From positions 3,224,001-3,288,000 of the forward strand of contig NZ_LT796768.1 of NCBI RefSeq assembly GCF_900167475.1: a stretch of 64,000 nt of DNA, in the 5' to 3' direction. Made by a program: the position numbers and the translations under genes. This document shows, one piece after another, positions 44,554 to 52,541 of the stretch. The notes beneath the pieces are model-generated. The model was not told the origin of the DNA and ran no database searches. It saw only the letters and a list, made by a program, of their open reading frames with translations. The stretch's first letter is position 1. Each line of letters begins with the position of its first letter. The stretch is from Aeromicrobium choanae (lineage in GTDB: Bacteria > Actinomycetota > Actinomycetes > Propionibacteriales > Nocardioidaceae).

Positions 44554-44600
44554 CTCATCTGGTCGTGACGATGAGGCGAGGCGGTGCGACCAGCCAGACT
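44554..44600 (+). promoter_or_regulatory. Site J: degenerate repeat before the first LuxR operon
   Basis: CTCATCTGGTCGTGACGAT at 44554-44572 keeps six of seven left-half positions; its right half resembles that of site G. CAGACT at 44595-44600 lies 23 positions away and would serve the operon starting at 44630. This is the weakest of the ten sites. Confidence 0.4.
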
Positions 44601-44629
44601 GCATCCACGAGACGTCTGGAGGTCGGCTC

Positions 44630-44893
44630 ATGACGAAGGAACGCCCGCAGAAGCAGGTGTTCGAGGTCCGGATCGAGGGCAGTGTTCCCGACGACGTCCT
44701 GCTCGAGCTGAACGACATCCAGGTCGTCACGCGCGAGCTGCGCACCTCGGTGCGCGCCAGCATCCGCGACCAGGCCGAGCTGCACGGCTTCCTCGCCCTG
44801 CTGCGCACCTACGGCCTCGAGGTCGTCGAGGTGCGACGGGTCGTCGTTGCCGAAGGCGACCCGAACGAGGACCAAGGCGAGGAGGAGCCGTGA
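44630..44893 (+). CDS. Small alpha/beta protein 1 upstream of LuxR regulator
   Basis: An 87-residue soluble protein whose predicted strand/helix order (FEVRIEGSVPDDVLLEL, then RTSVRASI, then ELHGFLALLRTYGLEVVEVRRV) suggests a small ferredoxin-like or ACT-like fold with an acidic tail. It resembles the next protein in order of elements. I do not recognise a family. TGGAGG precedes the ATG. It opens a three-gene operon ending in a MalT-type regulator, so a sensing or partner role is possible. Confidence 0.72.
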   Translation: MTKERPQKQVFEVRIEGSVPDDVLLELNDIQVVTRELRTSVRASIRDQAELHGFLALLRTYGLEVVEVRRVVVAEGDPNEDQGEEEP

Positions 44894-45105
44894 CGACCAC
44901 CGAGTACGAGCTGACCATCGACGGAGGTCTCGGCCCGGTCCTGCGGAACGCACTCGGGCCCGACCTCGAGGCACGGACCGGCACCTACACGACGCTTCGC
45001 GCCGAGTCCACGAGTGACCTCGCCTCTCTGCTGGCTGCGCTCCACGCACGCGGACTGCGCATCGAATCGGTCTTCATCGTGGAGCCGCCCGCCGCTACTC
45101 TCTGA
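44890..45105 (+). CDS. Small alpha/beta protein 2 upstream of LuxR regulator
   Basis: A 71-residue protein with the same layout as its upstream neighbour: a first strand (EYELTIDGGLG), a central strand (YTTLRAESTS), then a helix and final strand (LLAALHARGLRIESVFIVE). This suggests tandem duplication and divergence. The GTG overlaps the upstream stop (GTGA), and its stop is 2 bp before the LuxR start, so all three are translated together. The function is unknown. Confidence 0.7.
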   Translation: MTTTEYELTIDGGLGPVLRNALGPDLEARTGTYTTLRAESTSDLASLLAALHARGLRIESVFIVEPPAATL

Positions 45106-45107
45106 GC

Positions 45108-47255
45108 ATGACTGGTGACCCGCAGGGGTCCGGGGTGGGGGTCAGCCGCGGCTCGATCATCGAGGCCGCACGTGCTGGGTCGGCACGGGTCGTCGGCGTG
45201 ACGGCCCCGGCCGGGTACGGCAAGTCGATCCTCCTGGCCCAGTGGGCCGGTGCCGAGCACCGGGTCGTCGCGATCGTGAGGCTCGACCGCTCCGACGACG
45301 ACGTGGACCGGTTCTTGGATGTCCTGGCGACCGCGTTCTTCAACGCGGTCCGCACGCCCGAGTCCTCCCGGACCACCACGGCGCCGGGCGCGTGGGTGGT
45401 CGGGGCACACCGGCTCGCCGCGGCGATGAGCGCCTGCCGGCGACCCTTCGTGCTCTTCATCGACGATGTCCACGTGCTGCGCTCGCCCTCGTGCCAGGAG
45501 GTCCTGCGCATGGTGGTCGCCGCCGTGCCGTCGGGCTCGCAGGTCGTGACGGCGAGTCGTCATTCGCAGCCGCACCTCTCGCGACTGCGGGCCGGAGGCG
45601 ACGCGGCGGAGCTCACGAGCGACCAGCTGGCCTTCGGCATGCGGGAGGCACGTGCCGTGTTCGCGAAGGCGGGCGTCGAGCTGGACCGGGCGGAGGCCGA
45701 GCGTGTCGTCGTCGCCACGGAGGGGTGGCCCGTGGGCATCGCCCTCGCCGCGCGCGCCGGGCTGCCGTCTCCCTCGGCCGTCCGCGGAGACGATCGGCAC
45801 ATCGCGGACTACTTCGAGGCCGAGGTCCTCGCCCCGCTGACGCCGGCGCTCCGGGCGTTCCTGCGACGGTCCGCCGTCCTCGACCGTCTGGGTGGTGGTG
45901 TCTGCGACGCCGTTCTCGCGCGCCGGGACTCGGCGGCCCGTCTGCGGGAGGTCGAGTCCTCCGTCCTGTTCGTCGCGCCCGTCGGGCCGGGGCGGAGCTG
46001 GTATCGCCATCACCGCCTCTTCCGGGAGTTCCTCCTCGCGGACCTGCGGCGCGAGGACACCGACGTCGTCCGGGGTCTGCACGGTCGTGCTGCCGGCTGG
46101 TTCGAGTCCGCCGGGGCCCCGGAGGTCGCGGTGGAGCACCTACTGACCACCGACGAGCACGACTGGACGGCCCGGCTGGTCGGGTCGACCGCCCCCAGGG
46201 CCTGGCAGGCGGGCGAGGTCGCCACCGTCGAGCGGTGGCTCGCCACGCTCGGGGACGACCAGATCGCCGCGCATCCGCGTCTCGCCGTCGTCCAGGGCTG
46301 GGTGGCGACCCTGACCGGACGCCCCGCGGTCGCCGAGCGTTGGCTCGCCCACCTCGATGGAGAGTCCACGCTCGAGACGGCACTCGCTCCGGAGGTGGCC
46401 ATGCTGCGCTCGGCGATGTGCCCCGGCGGCCCGGACCGCGCCCTGCGGGACGCCCGGTTCGCCGTCGAGAGCCTCGACCGCTGGAGTGGCCGGCGCATGG
46501 TGGCGCGCGCGCTGTGCGGCGAGGCCCACCTGCTGCTCGGCGAGTCCGACGAGGCCGTGGAGTCCCTCGAGAGGGCCGCTCGCCAGGCGCAGCAGGAGCG
46601 CCGTCACGACGTGGCCATGAGCGCGCTGGCGACCCTCGCCTGGATCTCGATGGATCGCGGCGCCTGGGACGAGGGGGCCGATCACGTGCGCGGCTGCCTC
46701 GCGGCACTCGAGGCGCTGCGACCGGCGCCGCACCCGTCGACCCTGCTCGCCCACGCGGCGTCCGCCCGGGGGCACCTGCGCCGCGGCGACTCCTCGGCGG
46801 CCGTCCGGGACCTCGCGTCGGCAGTCGCCACGCGCGGCGTGAGTACCTACGCTCGACCGTTCCCCGCGGTGAAGGGCCGCCTGGAGACCGCGAAGCTCCT
46901 CTGGGCCACGGGCGACCACGCCGGCGCGCGCGCCCTGGTGCGCGAGCTCCACGACATCGTCCTGGAGCGGCCGGACGTGGGCGTCCTGCGTGGCGAGTTC
47001 GACGGCTTCATCGAGATGATGCAGGGCGGTCCCGAGCCGGGCCGCGACACCGTCACCGCCCCGCTGACGCCGGCGGAGCTGCGCGTGCTGCCCTACCTGC
47101 AGACCCACCTCACCATCGCCCAGATCGGCGAGCGGCTGTTCGTCTCGCGCAACACCGCGAACTCCGAGATCGCCTCCATCTATCGCAAGCTCGGGGTGTC
47201 GAGTCGTGGCGATGCCGTCGTGAGGGCGACCGTCCTGGGCCTGCTCAGCCAGTGA
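45108..47255 (+). CDS. MalT/LuxR-type (LAL) ATPase regulator 1
   Basis: A 715-residue transcription factor of the STAND class: Walker A APAGYGKS near residues 32-39, Walker B VLFIDDVH, a long helical repeat region (about 290-630) and a C-terminal LuxR helix-turn-helix (about 650-712, LTPAELRVLPYL through GERLFVSRNTANSEIASIYRKLG). In MalT-like proteins ATP and an inducer drive assembly on DNA. It is coupled to two small proteins. It is a candidate binder of the ten repeats described here. Confidence 0.92.
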   Translation: MTGDPQGSGVGVSRGSIIEAARAGSARVVGVTAPAGYGKSILLAQWAGAEHRVVAIVRLDRSDDDVDRFLDVLATAFFNAVRTPESSRTTTAPGAWVVGAHRLAAAMSACRRPFVLFIDDVHVLRSPSCQEVLRMVVAAVPSGSQVVTASRHSQPHLSRLRAGGDAAELTSDQLAFGMREARAVFAKAGVELDRAEAERVVVATEGWPVGIALAARAGLPSPSAVRGDDRHIADYFEAEVLAPLTPALRAFLRRSAVLDRLGGGVCDAVLARRDSAARLREVESSVLFVAPVGPGRSWYRHHRLFREFLLADLRREDTDVVRGLHGRAAGWFESAGAPEVAVEHLLTTDEHDWTARLVGSTAPRAWQAGEVATVERWLATLGDDQIAAHPRLAVVQGWVATLTGRPAVAERWLAHLDGESTLETALAPEVAMLRSAMCPGGPDRALRDARFAVESLDRWSGRRMVARALCGEAHLLLGESDEAVESLERAARQAQQERRHDVAMSALATLAWISMDRGAWDEGADHVRGCLAALEALRPAPHPSTLLAHAASARGHLRRGDSSAAVRDLASAVATRGVSTYARPFPAVKGRLETAKLLWATGDHAGARALVRELHDIVLERPDVGVLRGEFDGFIEMMQGGPEPGRDTVTAPLTPAELRVLPYLQTHLTIAQIGERLFVSRNTANSEIASIYRKLGVSSRGDAVVRATVLGLLSQ

Positions 47256-47276
47256 GCCGCCTCACCGAACCCAGGC

Positions 47277-47333
47277 ATCACACGGGCTTCATACGATTCG
47301 TGTGATCTGGCGCCGATTCTCCGTCACTAGCGT
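47277..47333 (+). promoter_or_regulatory. Site I: variant repeat in the promoter of LuxR regulator 2
   Basis: TTCATACGATTCGTGTGAT at 47288-47306 is a variant of the common repeat, followed by TAGCGT at 47328-47333, 22 positions away. A wider inverted repeat, ATCACACG (47277-47284) with CGTGTGAT (47299-47306), overlaps it. This suggests auto- or cross-regulation. Confidence 0.55.
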
Positions 47334-47355
47334 GCTTGCAGGGGAGGCGGAAGCT

Positions 47356-50013
47356 ATGGTGACACGTCCTTCGAATGACCCGGCAGATCATGATTCGTCT
47401 TGGTACGGCGCCACCTTCGGTGGCTGGCCCGGTCTTCCGGAGCGCCCGCGCCAGTTCGTCTCGCGGCCGCGACTGCTCGACCAGCTCGACAGCGAGCCCA
47501 GCGCCTCGCTGATCCTCGTCAGTGCCCCCGCGGGGACGGGCAAGACCTCGCTGGTCGCCGACTGGGCCTCGACCCGCACGCCCGGGCGGCTGGAGTGGAT
47601 CACCTTCGACCCCGGCGACGTGCTGTGGCCGTCCTTCGTCGACGCGCTGGAGCGGCTGGGGATCGCCCTGCCTGCGTCGTCCGCGCCCTCCGGCGACGCG
47701 GGCCTGGACCCACGGATGCGCCGCGACCTGGCTCTCGCCCTCGCCTCCGCCCCCGATCCCGTGACGCTCGTCGTCGACGGGTACGAGGTGAGCTCCGCGA
47801 CCGTCGCCGCCGACCTCGACTTCCTGCTGCGGCACTCCGGTCACCGCCTCCGGCTGGTGCTGCTGACCCGATCCGATCCCGTGCTGCCGCTGTACCGGTA
47901 CCGGCTCGAGGAGTCGATGATCGAGCTCCGGATGGCCGATCTCGCCCTGGGCGACGACGAGGCCGCCGGCCTCCTGGACCAGATGGGCGTGCGTCTCACG
48001 CGCGACTCGGTCCAGGAGCTCAATGCCCGGACCCGGGGCTGGGTCACCGGGATGCGATTCGCGGGAAAGCTGCTGCTCGACCACGACGACCCGGACGCCG
48101 ACATCGGCCAGGTGATGGGGGAGAGCGGCAGCATCGCGGAGTACCTCATGGGCGAGGTCCTGGCCGACCTGTCGCCGCGGGACCTGGACCTGCTGATGGC
48201 GCTGAGCGTGCCGGACATCATCGAGCCGGGCCTGGCGCACGCCCTCGCCGGTGAGGGCACCGACCGAGCGCTGTCGTCGCTCGCGCACGTGAACGTCTTC
48301 CTCGAGACCGTGCCGGACCGTCGCGATCACTACCGCTTCCACCCCTTCTTCCGCGACCTGCTGCGAGCCGAGCTGGGATACCGGTCGCCGGAGACCTGGG
48401 CGCTGCTGCAGCGCAAGGCCGCGCAGTGGTACGCCGCGGAGGGCCTGCTGGCCCCGGCGGCCCGCCACCACGCCTCGATCGGGGCATGGGAGGACGTCGC
48501 GCGGCTCGTGACCGAGCACGACGCCTGGGCGGAGCTGCTCCTGGCCGACCGGACCCACCCACTCGTCCAGGTCCTGCGTGCCGTGCCGGCGGACGTCGAG
48601 GCACCTGCCGCCGTCCTCGTACGTGCGACGCTCGCCCTGGCCACGCGGGAAGGCGAGCGATTCGACGGCGAGATGATCCGGTTCGCGGCCGCCGAGGGCG
48701 AACGCGGCACCGACGTCGACCTGGCGCGAGCCCGGGCACTGCTGCTCGCCCTGCGGGCCCGCGAGGCCGCCGACCCGGGGGAGGCGCTGGCTCTCGCCGA
48801 CGCTGCGGAGGAGATGCGGGGGGACCTCACGCGGCGCGACTCGGCGCTGGTGCCGCTCGTGCTCGCGACGAAGGGCATCGCCCAGGTGCGTCATGGGCTC
48901 ACGGCGGACGCACGGATCAGCCTGCGTGAGGGAGCCGTGGCCGCCGATCGCAGCGGCTCGCCCAGCCTCGTCGTCGAGTGCCTCGGACTGCTGGCGCTCG
49001 TGTCGTGCTGCGAGGGAGATCTTGCCGTCGGGTCGTCCGCCGCGGCACACGCGGTCCGGGCTGCCCGTGATGCCGGCATCGCCGTCGAGGACCGCCCCGC
49101 TGCCGCGGAGATCGCGTTGGCCTGGGTCGCCGTCGAGCACTTCGACCTGCGCGCGGCCACCGATCACCTGAAGGCGGCCGAGTCCTCGCGCTTCGTCCTG
49201 CAGGATCCCGCCTCGCGCACGCTCCTCGCGCTCGTGAGGTCGCGACTCCGTGCCGCCCAGGGCGACCGGGGCGCCGCCGTCAGTGGCGTCACCGCCGCGC
49301 TCGACGCCCTCGCGGAGGCCGATCGTTGGCTCGGCGCACGACTGCGCGTGGAGCTCGCGGCGTGGCTCGTCGCGCGCGGCGACGTGCAGACAGCGCGGGA
49401 GACGATCGATGGCCTTGACGATCCCACCGTCGCCGGCGCGCTCGCCCTCGTAAGGGCCCAGACGGACCTCGCCGCCGGGAACGACGCGGGCGCGGCCCTC
49501 GCAATGGGGGAGGCCCGCGATCCGGCGGCGCCGGTGGCCGTTCGTGTCGCCGCGTCACTCGTGGAGTGCGCGCGGCTGTTGCGGACCGGGTCCGGAGTGC
49601 AGGCCCACCGAGTGGTGCTGGAGGCACTGGTGCTCGCCCGCCCCATCACGCTCCGTCGGCCCTTCCACGAGGCTCCGGCACCCGTGCGCCAGCTGGTGCT
49701 CCAGGACCGCCAGCTCGCTGCCGCGCACGCCTGGCTGTTCGAGCGGTCCGGTGCGCCGATGACCCGTCCGCCCGTTCGACGTCCGTCGGAGCCCGTCGGC
49801 CCGACCGCGCCGGTGGAGCAGCTGACGGAGAAGGAGACCGAGGTCCTGGGCCACCTCGCCGCGCTCCTCACCACCGAGGAGATCGCCGCGGAGATGTACA
49901 TCTCGGTCAACACGGTGCGGACCCACGTGCGGAACATCCTGCGCAAGCTCGGGGTGTCCCGCCGCAACGCCGCGGTGCGCATCGCGCGCGAGCTCGAGCT
50001 GCTGCCCTCCTGA
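47356..50013 (+). CDS. MalT/LuxR-type (LAL) ATPase regulator 2
   Basis: An 885-residue STAND-class transcription factor. The start RPRQFVSRPRLLDQL is typical of MalT-type proteins, followed by Walker A SAPAGTGKTSL, Walker B TLVVDGYE, helical repeats (about 330-800) and a C-terminal LuxR helix-turn-helix (about 818-880, LTEKETEVLGHLA through EEIAAEMYISVNTVRTHVRNILRKLG). The length is close to E. coli MalT (901). GGGGAGGCGG precedes the ATG at 47356. It follows regulator 1 by 100 bp but has its own promoter (site I). Confidence 0.93.
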   Translation: MVTRPSNDPADHDSSWYGATFGGWPGLPERPRQFVSRPRLLDQLDSEPSASLILVSAPAGTGKTSLVADWASTRTPGRLEWITFDPGDVLWPSFVDALERLGIALPASSAPSGDAGLDPRMRRDLALALASAPDPVTLVVDGYEVSSATVAADLDFLLRHSGHRLRLVLLTRSDPVLPLYRYRLEESMIELRMADLALGDDEAAGLLDQMGVRLTRDSVQELNARTRGWVTGMRFAGKLLLDHDDPDADIGQVMGESGSIAEYLMGEVLADLSPRDLDLLMALSVPDIIEPGLAHALAGEGTDRALSSLAHVNVFLETVPDRRDHYRFHPFFRDLLRAELGYRSPETWALLQRKAAQWYAAEGLLAPAARHHASIGAWEDVARLVTEHDAWAELLLADRTHPLVQVLRAVPADVEAPAAVLVRATLALATREGERFDGEMIRFAAAEGERGTDVDLARARALLLALRAREAADPGEALALADAAEEMRGDLTRRDSALVPLVLATKGIAQVRHGLTADARISLREGAVAADRSGSPSLVVECLGLLALVSCCEGDLAVGSSAAAHAVRAARDAGIAVEDRPAAAEIALAWVAVEHFDLRAATDHLKAAESSRFVLQDPASRTLLALVRSRLRAAQGDRGAAVSGVTAALDALAEADRWLGARLRVELAAWLVARGDVQTARETIDGLDDPTVAGALALVRAQTDLAAGNDAGAALAMGEARDPAAPVAVRVAASLVECARLLRTGSGVQAHRVVLEALVLARPITLRRPFHEAPAPVRQLVLQDRQLAAAHAWLFERSGAPMTRPPVRRPSEPVGPTAPVEQLTEKETEVLGHLAALLTTEEIAAEMYISVNTVRTHVRNILRKLGVSRRNAAVRIARELELLPS

Positions 50014-50040
50014 GGGCCGTCGTCCTGCGGCGTCAGTCGC

Positions 50041-52410
50041 TCACTGCCGTGCCAGCACGATGCGCAGCATCTCCTCGGGGGAGAGGTGATGATCCGCGTC
50101 CTCGGCGTCCTCGCCGACGGCGATCTCCACCCAGTGCACCTCACCGGTGAAGTGGTTCGGAACGGGGTAGTCGTCGGCCACGAGAGCGCCGTCCTCGCGT
50201 CCGACGTCGCACGTGTCGTCAGCGGAGAAGATCATGGCGGCGGTGGCGTCGACCCGGCCCTCGCCGACCTCGTCCCCGTCGACGTAGAGGCTCACCGTGC
50301 CGCCCTTGCCCAGCCCGGGGCCCTCGTAGTCGAACTCCATCCGCACCTGGTGACGGCCGGCCGACAACGCCGGATCGCTGCCGACGTAGTAGCGGTGGAT
50401 GCCGAACAGGTTGTAGCAGTACCGGAGCCGACCGTCCTTCACATAGAGGCTCCACCCTCCGATGCTGCCGCCCTGCGCGATGATCACACCCTGGGCGTCG
50501 GCCGCGACCGTGACCTCGGCCGTCACGGCGTGGGACGCGTTCTTGATGCTGACCACCGAGTGCTCGGAGAGACGTCCCATCCCGGCATAGAGTCGCTGGC
50601 GATTGCCGTGGACCAGCTGGGGCCGGCCGCTGACCTGCGCCGACAGGCGCTCCGCAGCGCGATCGTCCAGGGGCAGCACCTGATGGCGAGCCGCCTCGAT
50701 CAGGAAGAGTCGCTGCAGCTCGTGCAGCTTGTCCGGGTGCCTCTGCGCCAGGTCCTCGCTCTGCGTCCAGTCGGTGTTGGTGTCGTAGAGCTCCCAGACG
50801 TCGTCGTCGAAGGCGGGAACGTCCTCGCCCATCAGCAGCCAGGGCGTCTTGTGCCGCGTGACGGCAGTCCACCCGCGGTGGTAGACGCCGCGGTTGCCGA
50901 ACATCTCGAAGTACTGGGTCTCGTGCCGGTCCGCGGCGGTGCCGTCGTCGAACGAGTACCGCATGGAGACGCCCTCCATGGGCGTCTGCTGCACGCCGTG
51001 GACGAAGGTGGGCTCGGCGAGGCCGGCCGCCTCGAGGATCGTCGGGGCGACGTCGATGACGTGGGCGAACTGGGACCGCACCGCTCCGGTGGCCGTGAAC
51101 CCTCGGGGCCAGTGCACGATCGCTCCGTTGCGCGTGCCGCCGAAGTGCGAGGCGACCTGCTTGGTCCACTGGTACGGCGTGTCCATCGCGTGGGCCCACC
51201 CCACCGAGTAGTGGCTGTAGGAGTCGGGGCCGCCGAAGTCCGCCAGCTTCGACATGAGGAACTCCGGGGTCTCCAGCGCGGCCGCTCCGTTGAAGTTGAT
51301 CATCTCGTTGTAGGTGCCGTTCATGGTCCCTTCGGCCGAGGCGCCGTTGTCGCCGATGATGTAGTACACCAGCGTGTCCTCGAACACGCCGAGGTCGTCC
51401 AGCGCGTCCAGGAGCCGTCCGACGTGGTGGTCGGTGAACTCCAGGAAGGCGGCGTAGACCTCCATCTGACGCCGCAGCACCGGCAGCAGCTCCGTGGGCA
51501 TGTCGTCCCATGCGGGAATCTCGGCCGGGCGAGGCGTGAGCTGGGCATCGGCGGGAATCACGCCGATCTCCTTCTGTCGCGCGAAGATCTCGTCGCGCAG
51601 GACGTCCCAGCCGTCGTCGAACCGGCCGGCGTACTTGTCGATCCACTCCGCGGGCACGTGGTGCGGAGCATGTGTGGCGCCCGGGGCGAAGTAGGCGAAG
51701 AACGGCTTGTCGGGCATGAGCGACTTCTGGCGTCTCATCCACCCGATCGCCTTGTCGGTCATGTCGCCCATCAGGTGGTAGCCGTCCTCGGGCGTGCGGT
51801 CGGGCTCGACCGGCGTGGTGCCCTCGTAGAGCGCCGGGTGGAACTGATGGGCCTCGCCGCCGATGAAGCCGTAGAAGTACTCGAACCCGCTGCCGGTGGG
51901 CCAGTTGTCGAACGGCCCCAGCGGGCTCGTCTCCCAGACCGGGACCTCATGGCACTTCCCGAACTGGGCCGTGGAGTAGCCGTTGAGCTTGAGGATCTCC
52001 GCCAGAGGGGCGCAGGTGTTGGGGCGGCGCGAGTCGTAGCCCGGTGCCGAGGTGGCGATCTCGGTGACGCCGCCCATGCCGACCGTGTGATGGTTCCGGC
52101 CGCTGAGAAGCGCGGCCCTGGTCGGCGAGCACAGGGCCGTCGTGTGGAACCGGTTGTACTTCAGCCCTGCCGACGCGAGCCGCTCGGCGTGGGGTGTCGC
52201 GATGACGCCTCCGAAGGCGCTGGAAGCCCCGAAGCCGACGTCGTCCAGCAGCACGACCAGCACGTTCGGCGCGCTGGTGGGCGGACGGATGGGCCTGATG
52301 GGCTCGTGATGCGTGTCCGGATCCTTGGCGTCGTAGGTGACCAGGCCGACGGGCGGCCGGTCGGGCACTGGCAGCACATCTCGTCGGGTCGCGTCGTCGT
52401 TCGCAGGCAT
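50041..52410 (-). CDS. Type I sulfatase with C-terminal beta domain, copy 2
   Basis: A 789-residue sulfatase. NVLVVLLDDVGFG gives the Asp metal ligands and the formylglycine motif is C-S-P-T-R at residues 94-98. After the catalytic domain (about 45-570) comes a C-terminal region (about 600-760) with the strand pattern of a LamG/concanavalin-like fold. No signal peptide is visible. The ATG at 52410 is the first Met before the conserved region; longer in-frame extensions would cover site H. It is divergent from an FGE gene, its likely activator. Confidence 0.92.
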   Translation of the reverse strand: MPANDDATRRDVLPVPDRPPVGLVTYDAKDPDTHHEPIRPIRPPTSAPNVLVVLLDDVGFGASSAFGGVIATPHAERLASAGLKYNRFHTTALCSPTRAALLSGRNHHTVGMGGVTEIATSAPGYDSRRPNTCAPLAEILKLNGYSTAQFGKCHEVPVWETSPLGPFDNWPTGSGFEYFYGFIGGEAHQFHPALYEGTTPVEPDRTPEDGYHLMGDMTDKAIGWMRRQKSLMPDKPFFAYFAPGATHAPHHVPAEWIDKYAGRFDDGWDVLRDEIFARQKEIGVIPADAQLTPRPAEIPAWDDMPTELLPVLRRQMEVYAAFLEFTDHHVGRLLDALDDLGVFEDTLVYYIIGDNGASAEGTMNGTYNEMINFNGAAALETPEFLMSKLADFGGPDSYSHYSVGWAHAMDTPYQWTKQVASHFGGTRNGAIVHWPRGFTATGAVRSQFAHVIDVAPTILEAAGLAEPTFVHGVQQTPMEGVSMRYSFDDGTAADRHETQYFEMFGNRGVYHRGWTAVTRHKTPWLLMGEDVPAFDDDVWELYDTNTDWTQSEDLAQRHPDKLHELQRLFLIEAARHQVLPLDDRAAERLSAQVSGRPQLVHGNRQRLYAGMGRLSEHSVVSIKNASHAVTAEVTVAADAQGVIIAQGGSIGGWSLYVKDGRLRYCYNLFGIHRYYVGSDPALSAGRHQVRMEFDYEGPGLGKGGTVSLYVDGDEVGEGRVDATAAMIFSADDTCDVGREDGALVADDYPVPNHFTGEVHWVEIAVGEDAEDADHHLSPEEMLRIVLARQ

Positions 52411-52461
52411 GGGCAGACTCGTTCGGTCGGAGACCACTCGAGGGCGGCGGTCGATGATGCC

Positions 52462-52535
52462 AGCGTGTGCGCAGCGGGCCGAGGTCTCGTCATCCGCCTG
52501 GGATGATTCGGTGAGTTCCGAGGACGTCCGAGGAT
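52462..52535. promoter_or_regulatory. Site H: 19-bp repeat between sulfatase 2 and FGE 2
   Basis: GTCATCCGCCTGGGATGAT at 52489-52507. The + strand hexamer GAGGAT (52530-52535), six bases and the FGE ATG at 52542 follow (leaderless). The - strand hexamer CACGCT (52467-52462), identical to that of site D, serves the sulfatase. Offsets are 23 and 22. Confidence 0.75.
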
Positions 52536-52541
52536 GGCGCC

